A stretch of DNA of 64,000 bases, from NCBI GenBank assembly GCA_963820955.1, contig CAWGCA010000008.1, forward strand, positions 60,282 through 124,281. Reading direction: 5' to 3'. Below, piece after piece: positions 49,378 to 56,990 of the stretch; the stretch's first letter is position 1, and every line of letters begins with the position of its first letter. The position numbers and the translations under genes are program-made. The notes under the pieces are model-generated. The model saw nothing but the letters and a program-made list of their open reading frames with translations. It made no database searches and was not told where the DNA came from. Source of the stretch: CAWGCA01 sp963820955 (GTDB lineage: Bacteria > Pseudomonadota > Gammaproteobacteria > Chromatiales > Chromatiaceae).

Positions 49378-50559
49378 ATGTTATTCAATGGCTTGGTCGA
49401 TTTGTCTCTCTGGGGCTATATTGCTCTGACCCTGATTCTTACCCATATTACGATTGTCTCGGTAACCCTATTTTTGCACCGCCATCAAGCGCATCGCGCC
49501 CTGGAGATGCACCCGATACTGAGCCATTTCTTCCGTTTCTGGTTGTGGCTGACAACCGGGATGATTACCCGGGAGTGGGTCGCAATCCACCGCAAGCACC
49601 ACGCAAAATGCGAAACGGTGGACGATCCACACAGCCCCCAGACCAGGGGACTGTCTACCGTATTGTGGCGCGGTGCAGAGCTGTATCGCGAAGAAGCAGC
49701 GAACAGAGAGACCGTGGAAAAGTATGGATCTGGCGCCCCGGACGACTGGCTGGAGCGAAATCTCTACCAGCGTTACAACTTCCTGGGGATCACCCTGCTT
49801 GCGGTTGTCAATGTGATTTTATTCGGTGCGGCTGGATTGGCCATCTGGGCGATTCAGATGATTTGGATTCCGTTTTGGGCAGCGGGGGTAATCAATGGTA
49901 TTGGCCACTACTGGGGCTATCGTAACTTTGAGATCCCCAATGCAGCGACCAACATCCTGCCTTGGGGTATTTTGGTCGGTGGCGAGGAGTTGCATAACAA
50001 TCACCATGCCTTCGGCAGTTCGGCAAAGTTTTCCAACCGTTGGTGGGAATTCGATCTGGGCTGGTTTTATTTACGCTTGTTGTCCTATCTGGGTCTGGTA
50101 AAAATACACAAACTGGCACCGAAACGCAGTCTGACCACGGAACGGGCGCAACTGGACATGGACGCAATCAAGGCGGTTACCGTTAATCGCCTACAGCTAC
50201 TCTCGGACTATGGCCGTAAGGTCCTTCGCCCAGTCTTCCGGGAAGAGATACGCAATGCGGAGAAACCCTGGCGCCGTTTGTATCGCTATGCGCAACGTCT
50301 GGCACGACGTGAAACAACGCTGCTGAACGCGCAGGAACTGGAGCGGTTGACCAAAGCGCTGAACAACAGCACGGCACTGAGCACAGTCTACCAGTTCAAG
50401 GTCCGTCTGCAGGAGATCTGGGGGCAGCAGGCAACAAGCCACGACAAGAGACTGGAGGCATTGAGGCAATGGTGCGCCCAGGCAGAGGCTAGCGGTATCA
50501 AGGCATTGCAGGACTTTGTGCATCTGATCCGTCGGTATGAACTGTCGTCTATGCACTGA
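49378..50559 (+). CDS. desA: Acyl-lipid desaturase (DesA type)
   Basis: A membrane di-iron desaturase that introduces a double bond, usually delta-9, into phospholipid acyl chains. The three histidine boxes are HRHQAHR (34-40), HRKHH (71-75) and HNNHH (206-210). Four helices lie around them. The 393-residue length, including a 140-residue helical C-terminal extension rich in basic residues and glutamine, is like Pseudomonas DesA, which adjusts membrane fluidity. It is monocistronic; the product position of the double bond is inferred from the family. Confidence 0.92.
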   Translation: MLFNGLVDLSLWGYIALTLILTHITIVSVTLFLHRHQAHRALEMHPILSHFFRFWLWLTTGMITREWVAIHRKHHAKCETVDDPHSPQTRGLSTVLWRGAELYREEAANRETVEKYGSGAPDDWLERNLYQRYNFLGITLLAVVNVILFGAAGLAIWAIQMIWIPFWAAGVINGIGHYWGYRNFEIPNAATNILPWGILVGGEELHNNHHAFGSSAKFSNRWWEFDLGWFYLRLLSYLGLVKIHKLAPKRSLTTERAQLDMDAIKAVTVNRLQLLSDYGRKVLRPVFREEIRNAEKPWRRLYRYAQRLARRETTLLNAQELERLTKALNNSTALSTVYQFKVRLQEIWGQQATSHDKRLEALRQWCAQAEASGIKALQDFVHLIRRYELSSMH

Positions 50560-50606
50560 GACACTTGGGCGGGTCGTTCGCCGCAACGGCAGGCAACTTC
50601 AGATCA

Positions 50607-52226
50607 TTACCTGCATCGGGTCGCCAGATCCTGGAGATGATGATAGGGCGGTTTCGTTTGGAGCCTTGCGTCTTCCAGGGGAGCGCCGATGGTGAAATGG
50701 TAGAGATCCTGCCAGTGGCGATCTTTCAAACCCAGTAGCTGATGCATCATGTCGTCGAAGTAGCAGCCAATGCCGGTTCCTCTAAGGCCCTTAGCCTCGG
50801 CTTCCAGGTACAGAATCTGGCCAATCAATCCTGACTCCCAGAACAGGCAGGGGTATAGCCAGGGTGCATCTTTGACCACGGACTCGAAACGAGCCAGCAT
50901 TCCCATAGAAAAGGCACTGTCTCCGGCGATGGCCTGGTGACAGCTTACGGTTTCGGCGGCCGTGCGATAGTCGCCCTTCTGTAGCAGGTACAGCGGTAGA
51001 ACCCGATCCACTTTGTCCCAGCTGAAGCCCGGATCGAAACTGTCCCGCAGTGTTTTCAGATCAGATGGATCGCGTACAAGACAATAGAGCCCGGAATCGA
51101 GATCGTCTACCCGATGGACAAACAGGACCAGATGCACATTTGTTGCCAGGGGCAATGCGTCAAGAGGTAGCTGGCCGCTGGGTAGTGTTGCCGACAGAAT
51201 TTGAGTAAACCGTGAGTAGGCTATTCGGCTGAAACGGGAATCGTATGCTTGAGCACTGCGTCGATTTCGGATCACCCACTCTGCCGGATAATCGGAGGTC
51301 TGTCCTGAATCCGATTTCACCGATTCCGGCCTTCGCGCCTGGAATCCTGGTGAACGGGTCAATTGCTCTGCATCGTCGATTATCGGCCAGGGTGTTTGAT
51401 TCGTGCTCAGCCGGTTTGCTGTATCCTGATACTCTGGAATCTGCAGCGTCGACAACCAGTCGCTGACCTGCGGTTCATTCGGATTCGAGCCGGATATCCA
51501 ACAAAAACAGTCTGCCCGTTCGGATTCTCCTGGAATCTGGCGGGAGGGTTCAAATCCGAGCAAGCGATCCAGACACGAGCTTTCGATCTCCGGTCGGGCG
51601 GCAAGTTTCCAGCCGTTAAGCGCGGCGGAAAAACAGAGGGCACCTAGTGCATGTCCGACGTCGTGCTGGGTGTAGCGAAAGGCCCGTTCGCCGTATTTCC
51701 AGGCTTCTCTCCAGAAAATACTGGAAAGAACGATGCCAAAACCATTCAGGCCGATAAGAGATCGCGCTTCTTTGTCCTGAAGACTTGCCCGGATTTCCAG
51801 TCGATGCATCAGTGGATTGTAGTGGGCGATACAAGCCGCACTATCACCGCATTGCGGCAGGAGCAGATAGCATTCGGACGGATGCAGGTTACCACTGGAC
51901 GGATTCATCCGTAACGACCATTCGGAAACACCATGCTGCTTCCAGGCGGAAAGGCCAAGGCTGAGTTCCAGAAAACCCGAAATCGTCTCTAAACGGATTG
52001 GCACAGGGTCGACTACCGGAGCACCGAAAAGCGATCCGTAGGGAAATTCACCGGGCTTGTTCATCAAGGGCAGGTCAAGGTTTCTTGCGCCTTTGTAGAA
52101 CCGAAATGGATTAGGTTGATTATCCCAATCCATATATCCAGGGGAGCGGGCATATCGATCCGGGTGATGTTTGGTCTGCTCGTGATAATCTAACATTGAG
52201 TCTATGAAGGATTCGGCTTTGTTCAT
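50607..52226 (-). CDS. SagB/ThcOx family oxidoreductase (double nitroreductase domain)
   Basis: A 539-residue flavoprotein of the SagB/ThcOx family. The N-terminal half has PVRLETISGFLELSLGLS-like and EWSLRMNPSSGNLHPSECYL (near 105-125), the FMN-site motif. The C-terminal half repeats a nitroreductase fold (AEWVIRNRRSAQAYDSRF, and ESGLIGQILYLEAEAKGLRGTGIG near 470). SagB enzymes oxidise azolines in peptide natural products. No cyclodehydratase or precursor peptide is nearby, so this is more likely a stand-alone oxidoreductase that shares the fold. Monocistronic. Confidence 0.8.
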   Translation of the reverse strand: MNKAESFIDSMLDYHEQTKHHPDRYARSPGYMDWDNQPNPFRFYKGARNLDLPLMNKPGEFPYGSLFGAPVVDPVPIRLETISGFLELSLGLSAWKQHGVSEWSLRMNPSSGNLHPSECYLLLPQCGDSAACIAHYNPLMHRLEIRASLQDKEARSLIGLNGFGIVLSSIFWREAWKYGERAFRYTQHDVGHALGALCFSAALNGWKLAARPEIESSCLDRLLGFEPSRQIPGESERADCFCWISGSNPNEPQVSDWLSTLQIPEYQDTANRLSTNQTPWPIIDDAEQLTRSPGFQARRPESVKSDSGQTSDYPAEWVIRNRRSAQAYDSRFSRIAYSRFTQILSATLPSGQLPLDALPLATNVHLVLFVHRVDDLDSGLYCLVRDPSDLKTLRDSFDPGFSWDKVDRVLPLYLLQKGDYRTAAETVSCHQAIAGDSAFSMGMLARFESVVKDAPWLYPCLFWESGLIGQILYLEAEAKGLRGTGIGCYFDDMMHQLLGLKDRHWQDLYHFTIGAPLEDARLQTKPPYHHLQDLATRCR

Positions 52227-52358
52227 ATCGGCTCATGAATTCGGTGATTTAGAATATTCGGTATTTAGAGCGAAAGGGGACTGACCCTTTCCTCATAATG
52301 AGTATACTTACAATATTGCGGCATCACACAAATCAGCAGGATTGGGCAGGTGCAGAGA

Positions 52359-52676
52359 ATGAAAAGAATTACCAAGGCAGATTGGCACATAGGTCAGTTG
52401 GTTCATCATAAGAAGTTCGATTATCGTGGAGTGATTTACGATGTGGATCCTGTGTTTATGCTCTCCGATGAATGGTATGAGCAGGTGGCTCGGAGTCGAC
52501 CTCCTAAAGATGAACCCTGGTATCGTGTCCTGGTGGACGGATCGAATCAGGAAACCTATGTCGCTCAACGTAATCTCGAAATTGATGCTACCAGCAATGC
52601 GATTGAGCACCCGGATATTGAAGTCTATTTTTCTTCCTTCGAAAATGGGCAGTATCTGATCAAGCAAAGAAACTAA
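52359..52676 (+). CDS. hspQ: HspQ (YccV-type hemimethylated-DNA-binding/heat-shock protein)
   Basis: HspQ is a small adaptor that affects Lon protease and binds hemimethylated oriC DNA in E. coli. From ATG 52359 the protein is 105 residues, exactly the E. coli length. The YccV-like core is complete: IGQLVHHKKFDYRGVIYDVD, PWYRVLVDG, TYVAQRNLE and EHPDIEVYFSSFENGQYL. A GTG at 52350 would add three residues. It is a single gene with its own promoter region. Confidence 0.93.
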   Translation: MKRITKADWHIGQLVHHKKFDYRGVIYDVDPVFMLSDEWYEQVARSRPPKDEPWYRVLVDGSNQETYVAQRNLEIDATSNAIEHPDIEVYFSSFENGQYLIKQRN

Positions 52677-53055
52677 TAGTCACGGTCCAAGCTCGATCAC
52701 CAATGTCATAGCTATTACAGGATCTGTTCGATCTGCCAAGATTCGTTTCGATGAACACAGTCTTCGGTGCTTTCCGTTATCTCATTCAAGAGATCGGCTT
52801 TGCTGCCGTATACATCTGGTGTGAGGGATATGTGCGATTGTCCGATGGCGGAAGTGAGTGCATTGGTCACGCGTACAGATTTTTCAACTCCATAAGCACT
52901 AAGTATGGCGTCTGATTGGAGTGCGCTGGAAATGATCGGGAGATTCTGGACAAGGTAAGTTCTCGTATTTGTATGTTTTTCTCGTGTACACTATAGCCTG
53001 CCATCGTGGCGCACATATTCTATAATCAATGTTGACGAGTCAAAAGGGGATAATC
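52677..53055. other. Spacer without recognised features
   Basis: About 380 bases between hspQ and the yegP-like gene. I see no open frame with a family match and no strong hairpin. The promoter of the yegP-like gene presumably lies near its right end. Confidence 0.3.
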
Positions 53056-53394
53056 ATGCCTGGAAAGTTCGAGTTGTATAAGGATAAGAAAGGGGACTTT
53101 CGCTTTCGTTTGAAAGCGACCAATGGTCAGATCATTCTGTCCAGCGAAGGATATAAAGCAAAACCGAGTGCGAAAAACGGAATCGAGTCGGTTAGAAAGA
53201 ATGCTGTTGTCGAGGAAAGGTATGAGAAGAAAAATACACGGAAGGGTGTGTTCAGCTTCATACTAAAGTCGATTAACGGTCGGGTAATCGGGACCAGTCA
53301 GACGTACAAAACCGAAGTCTCCCAGAAAAGTGGGATAGCTTCGGTTAGAAAGAACGCACCGGGCGCAAAATTCGAAGATCAAACCCTTGCCTGA
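53056..53394 (+). CDS. YegP family protein (DUF1508 repeat)
   Basis: A 112-residue protein made of two DUF1508/YegP repeats, each about 48 residues: GKFELYKDKKGDFRFRLKAT followed by NGQIILSSEGY and NGIESVRKNA, then the second FSFILKSINGRVIGTSQTY and SGIASVRKNA. The ATG at 53056 follows AAAGGGGA; an upstream ATG at 53029 adds nine residues and is less likely. Function of the family is unknown. A terminator follows. Confidence 0.9.
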   Translation: MPGKFELYKDKKGDFRFRLKATNGQIILSSEGYKAKPSAKNGIESVRKNAVVEERYEKKNTRKGVFSFILKSINGRVIGTSQTYKTEVSQKSGIASVRKNAPGAKFEDQTLA

Positions 53395-53425
53395 CTGAAT
53401 ATCACAACGTAAGGTGAATTATTGC

Positions 53426-53459
53426 AAGCCCGTCCGCTCTGCTGTGTGTCGGGCTTTTC
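53426..53459 (+). terminator. Rho-independent terminator after the yegP-like gene
   Basis: A 7-bp stem (AAGCCCG / CGGGCTT) with a 17-base loop is followed by TTTT. Confidence 0.7.
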
Positions 53460-53592
53460 CATATTCACCTTGTTCCGTTCGCCTGGCTCGTAGGCTGTTT
53501 CGGGATTTATTCCAGAGAACAGACATCAAGTAAAAAAGCCCTGGAGTAGTGAGATGATCTCGGATCGTCCAGTGACCTGAGATCGGTTTGCA

Positions 53593-54498
53593 ATGTTCCA
53601 GTCACTCTTTCCCGTATTCAGCCTGATTTTCCTGGGTGCCCTGTTGCGGTGGGTTGGTTTCCCAGGGAAGGATTTCTGGCGTGGAGCGGAGAATCTTACC
53701 TACAATCTGCTTTTTCCGTCTCTGCTGTTTCTTAAACTCAGCAGTAGTCAGGTTGGAACAACGGAGATTCAAAATGTAGCGCTGGTCGTTGTCGGCACCC
53801 TGCTGATAACAACCTTATTGCTATTGGTGATCGGGCGTGTTCTCGGTGAGGGGGGCGCGCGCTTCACATCGTTTTATCAGGGTGGCATCCGCTTCAACAC
53901 TTACGTCGGCCTTGCTTCGGTGAACGAATTGTTTGGCGGGGAGGGTATGGCTGTCGCCGCTCTGATTCTCGGGTTAATGATTCCACTGGTAAATCTGCTC
54001 TGTATCTGGATCTTCGAGCTTAACGTACCGGTCGGGAAAAGAAGCCTGCGTACTATGCTGATCAATGTCTTGAAGAATCCACTGATCATCGCCTGCGTAG
54101 TTGGATTCAGTTGGAACAGGCTGGGTTTGCCGCTACCGCAGACCATTGAATCGGTATTGCTGCTGCTGGCAGGAACCGCGTTGCCGCTGGGGCTTCTTGC
54201 CGTAGGCGCAGGCATTTATCTGGATGCGCTCAGGGGCATAGGTTCCACTTTCTTCGCGTCATCAGCGGTGAAATTACTGGTGGTTCCGGCTCTGTTCTAT
54301 ATGATTAGCAGAATGTTCGGTCTGGATGAGATCACAACCCTGGTTCTCGTTGTGATGGGCAGCCTGCCGACTGCATCGTCTGCCTATATACTGGCCCGCC
54401 AACTGGGCGGAGACGGTCCGACGATGGCAGCCATCATCAGTGGTCAGACTCTGCTGGCAATGTTGACAATGCCCTTGGTCTTGGGGTTGGTCACTTAA
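53593..54498 (+). CDS. AEC (auxin efflux carrier) family transporter
   Basis: A 301-residue membrane protein with ten predicted helices in two inverted halves, the AEC arrangement. It starts FPVFSLIFLGALLRWVGF, has FYQGGIRFNTYVGLASV near residue 98, and the C-terminal GSLPTASSAYILARQLGG near residue 254, a conserved family segment. AEC proteins move malate, amino acids or other carboxylates; the substrate is unknown. Its stop codon TAA lies within the terminal repeat of a family-B element. Confidence 0.9.
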   Translation: MFQSLFPVFSLIFLGALLRWVGFPGKDFWRGAENLTYNLLFPSLLFLKLSSSQVGTTEIQNVALVVVGTLLITTLLLLVIGRVLGEGGARFTSFYQGGIRFNTYVGLASVNELFGGEGMAVAALILGLMIPLVNLLCIWIFELNVPVGKRSLRTMLINVLKNPLIIACVVGFSWNRLGLPLPQTIESVLLLLAGTALPLGLLAVGAGIYLDALRGIGSTFFASSAVKLLVVPALFYMISRMFGLDEITTLVLVVMGSLPTASSAYILARQLGGDGPTMAAIISGQTLLAMLTMPLVLGLVT

Positions 54499-54590
54499 GG
54501 GTACTTCATTTTCATGCGCTTACGCGCACGAAAATAGTGGCGCATCCCTGCACCACAGGAGCACCTCGAAATTTTCGAGGTGCCCTTAAG
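54495..54590. repeat. MITE-like element, family B, copy 3
   Basis: A 96-bp element reverse in orientation to copy 1: it begins TTAAGGGTACTTC and ends with the hairpin CACCTCGAAATTTTCGAGGTG and CCCTTAAG. The interior ATAGTGGCGCATCCCTGCAC matches copy 1 on the other strand. It provides the TAA stop of the AEC gene and directly abuts a family-A element. Confidence 0.78.
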
Positions 54591-54592
54591 GG

Positions 54593-54699
54593 CAATGGTG
54601 CCTAATTAAGCCAAGAAATCCGTCATTCCGGATCTACGCTGCGCTTCGTCCGGAATGACGAATAAACTAGAGGTTCCATAAGTAAGAGTCATTACCATT
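54593..54699. repeat. MITE-like element, family A, copy 3 (degenerate)
   Basis: A 107-bp relative of 17045-17198. The left end is CAATGGTGCCTAATTAAGCC, the inner arms are CGTCATTCCGG and CCGGAATGACG, and the right end AGTAAGAGTCATTACCATT has drifted from the terminal repeat. It starts two bases after family-B copy 3. Confidence 0.7.
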
Positions 54700-54746
54700 A
54701 TCGCGATGAAACAGGCTTCATCGCGAGAGTTAGTGATGGGGTGGAT

Positions 54747-55493
54747 ATGAGTATTGTCTGGCAAAAAGAGTCTGCCAGTGGATCGTGCCAGGTGCGAAAA
54801 GCAGGTAACAGTGTGCGCCTCTACACAAACGGTGTATTTCACAGCCAGTTTAATCCGGCGAATCCAGTCCGCGGAAGCTTGTGGGAACTACTCATCATTC
54901 CAGCCCTTTTTCGAATGCCGGGGGTGGTTCAGCGTGTCTTGGTTCTCGGTGTGGGAGGAGGGACGGTAATACGCCTACTCAATCTCTTTGTGAAACCGCA
55001 GGAGATAGTCGGTGTTGAACTCAATCCTCTACATATCCAGGTTGCGAGACGTTTTTTTGGTGTCGATAAAATGCAGGCCGAGATTATCCAGGGCGATGCG
55101 ACGGCTTGGGTTCGTGGTTATCGGGGAGCCTCGTTTGATTTGATTATTGACGATCTTTACGGCGAAGAGTGCGGTGTTCCGAGGCGAGCGGTTACTGCGA
55201 GTAAAGCGTGGTTCCAGCAACTTTCCTCTCATTTGTCGCTAAATGGGATTTTGGTGATGAATTTTATATCGCACGAGGAGATGACAAGCAGCGCCTATTT
55301 CGAAGACAGCGCCACCAAGGCAACATTCGTGTCTGCTTTTCAACTTTCGATGCCACAATATGAAAATTCGATAGCAGCTTTCTTTTGCCAAAAGGCCAGC
55401 ATTCGACAGTTACGTAGCAACCTGACCAGGATAACCGCTCTTAATCCAAGACGGAAAAGCACCAAACTTCAGTATCGCGTTCGTGGTATTTGA
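54747..55493 (+). CDS. Spermidine-synthase-like methyltransferase
   Basis: A 248-residue protein with a Rossmann core. The SAM-binding motif is VLVLGVGGGTVIRLLNL (near residue 65) and the acidic residue follows in IVGVELNPLHI; GDATAWVRGYRGASFDLIID is motif III. The N-terminal strand domain (SGSCQVRKAGNSVRLYTNG) resembles spermine/spermidine synthases, but polyamine-binding residues were not identified, so substrate assignment is open. ATG 54747 with GGGGTGG ahead is preferred to GTG 54741. Composition is lower in GC than most neighbours. Confidence 0.75.
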   Translation: MSIVWQKESASGSCQVRKAGNSVRLYTNGVFHSQFNPANPVRGSLWELLIIPALFRMPGVVQRVLVLGVGGGTVIRLLNLFVKPQEIVGVELNPLHIQVARRFFGVDKMQAEIIQGDATAWVRGYRGASFDLIIDDLYGEECGVPRRAVTASKAWFQQLSSHLSLNGILVMNFISHEEMTSSAYFEDSATKATFVSAFQLSMPQYENSIAAFFCQKASIRQLRSNLTRITALNPRRKSTKLQYRVRGI

Positions 55494-55557
55494 ATTTAGG
55501 GCTGACTCTTTGCATTCGGTCCGGTCCCATTGAATGGTCAACATTCAGTGATAGACC

Positions 55558-56583
55558 CTAAATTCCCCTGGTGTAGAATGCCTTTGTGTTGTCCAAAACC
55601 CTGTCGATGTCTTTTTCGGAAATATCGAGGTGAGTTACCAAACGCATGGGATTGCCATTTCCCAGCAGGATTCCTTCTTTTCTGGCATGGCTGCGCAAGG
55701 CATCGATGTCCTTGCCGGGGACTTTGAGAAAAACCATGTTGGTCTGTGCGCTTCCGTTTTCTACCTGGAGTTCATTGATCTTCATCAGACCCACAGCCAG
55801 GCGTTGCGCGTTTTCGTGATCATCTGACAGGCGCTGCAGATTGTTTTCCAGGGCATGGATTGCCGCGGCGGCTAGTATTCCCGCCTGGCGCATTCCGCCC
55901 CCAACCATCTTGCGCCAGCGTCGGGCGCGTTGAATGAAATCACTGCTGCCGCACAGCACTGAGCCTACCGGTGCACCCAATCCCTTGGAAAAGCAGACCG
56001 AGACTGAGTGGAAGTGTTGAGTGATCTCCGCAACGGAGATCCTCTGGGCCACGGCCGCATTGCACACCCTGGCGCCGTCCAGGTGAAATGACAAGTTTCG
56101 TTCCTTGATAAACAGGGCGGCGCGCTTGATGTAATCCAGGGACAATACTTTGCCGCCGACCGTGTTCTCCAGCGCCAGCAGCCGGGTAGGTGCAAAATGG
56201 ACGTCATCGGGCTTTATGGCGGCCGCTACCTTGTCGAGGTCCAGAGTTCCGTCAGGCTCGAACTCGATCGGTTGTGGCTGAATGCTGCCCAGCACTGCGG
56301 CACCTCCGGCCTCGTACTTATAGGTATGTGCCTGCTGTCCAACAATATACTCTTCGCCACGCTGGCAATGGCTGAGCAGGCCAACCAGGTTGCTCTGGGT
56401 TCCAGAAGGTAGGAAAATCGCAGCCTCCTGATTTGTCAATTCGCCAGCGATCTCTTCCAGGCGATTGATCGTCGGGTCCTCTCCATAGACATCGTCGCCA
56501 ACATCGGCTGCGGCCATCACCCGGCGCATTGCATCGGAAGGACGTGTTACGGTATCGCTGCGCAGATCAATTATCGTTTCCAT
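55558..56583 (-). CDS. ltaE: Low-specificity L-threonine aldolase
   Basis: A PLP aldolase that splits L-threonine and L-allo-threonine into glycine and acetaldehyde. The 341-residue length is normal. Motifs visible: DLRSDTVTRP at the start, DDVYGEDPTINRLEE near residue 30, the glycine-rich FLPSGTQSN, LDGARVCNAA for cofactor contact (aspartate), and SVCFSKGLGAPVGSVLCG with the Schiff-base lysine near residue 200. It is divergent from the antiporter operon and intact. Confidence 0.95.
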   Translation of the reverse strand: METIIDLRSDTVTRPSDAMRRVMAAADVGDDVYGEDPTINRLEEIAGELTNQEAAIFLPSGTQSNLVGLLSHCQRGEEYIVGQQAHTYKYEAGGAAVLGSIQPQPIEFEPDGTLDLDKVAAAIKPDDVHFAPTRLLALENTVGGKVLSLDYIKRAALFIKERNLSFHLDGARVCNAAVAQRISVAEITQHFHSVSVCFSKGLGAPVGSVLCGSSDFIQRARRWRKMVGGGMRQAGILAAAAIHALENNLQRLSDDHENAQRLAVGLMKINELQVENGSAQTNMVFLKVPGKDIDALRSHARKEGILLGNGNPMRLVTHLDISEKDIDRVLDNTKAFYTRGI

Positions 56584-56990
56584 AGTCCTGTGTCGGTAGC
56601 AATAAGGAGATTGGTTTCAAAAAGGGCGGAATTCCGGTAAAAATTGAATTCACAGACTCAAGAAAGATCTGGTTTCCTGATTGGGACATTGTAAGCGGTG
56701 CGGTGTAAACCGAAAAGAACCTGGAGCCTGTTGATTCAAAGTGGGTACAGTATCAGGTGCAGCGAACAGATTAGGGGTGCATCCACAAAGATGTTGAGAC
56801 CCGAGTTCCCGGATTCCACGAACTCAGTAAAGGCGCCTGAGCGTTTCTTTCCACTGCGGACGCGGCTAATATAGCCCGGAGCAAGGCCTCTGATTCTGTT
56901 AATAGGCCCTGGCGAAAGTCGAGATGGTTCGAAGATCTGGTAGAAAGGTAGGTACGTGGTCGGTTGTGACCCATTGATATCCATACGCTC
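56584..56990. other. Divergent spacer ltaE / mrpA
   Basis: About 400 bases between divergent genes. Promoters for both are expected, but no strong -10/-35, repeat or riboswitch-like structure is recognisable. The ribosome-binding site before the mrpA ATG is weak. Confidence 0.3.

Noticed and set aside
50607..52226. Thiazole/oxazole peptide biosynthetic cluster
   Set aside because: Only the SagB-like oxidoreductase is present; no partner enzymes or precursor were found.
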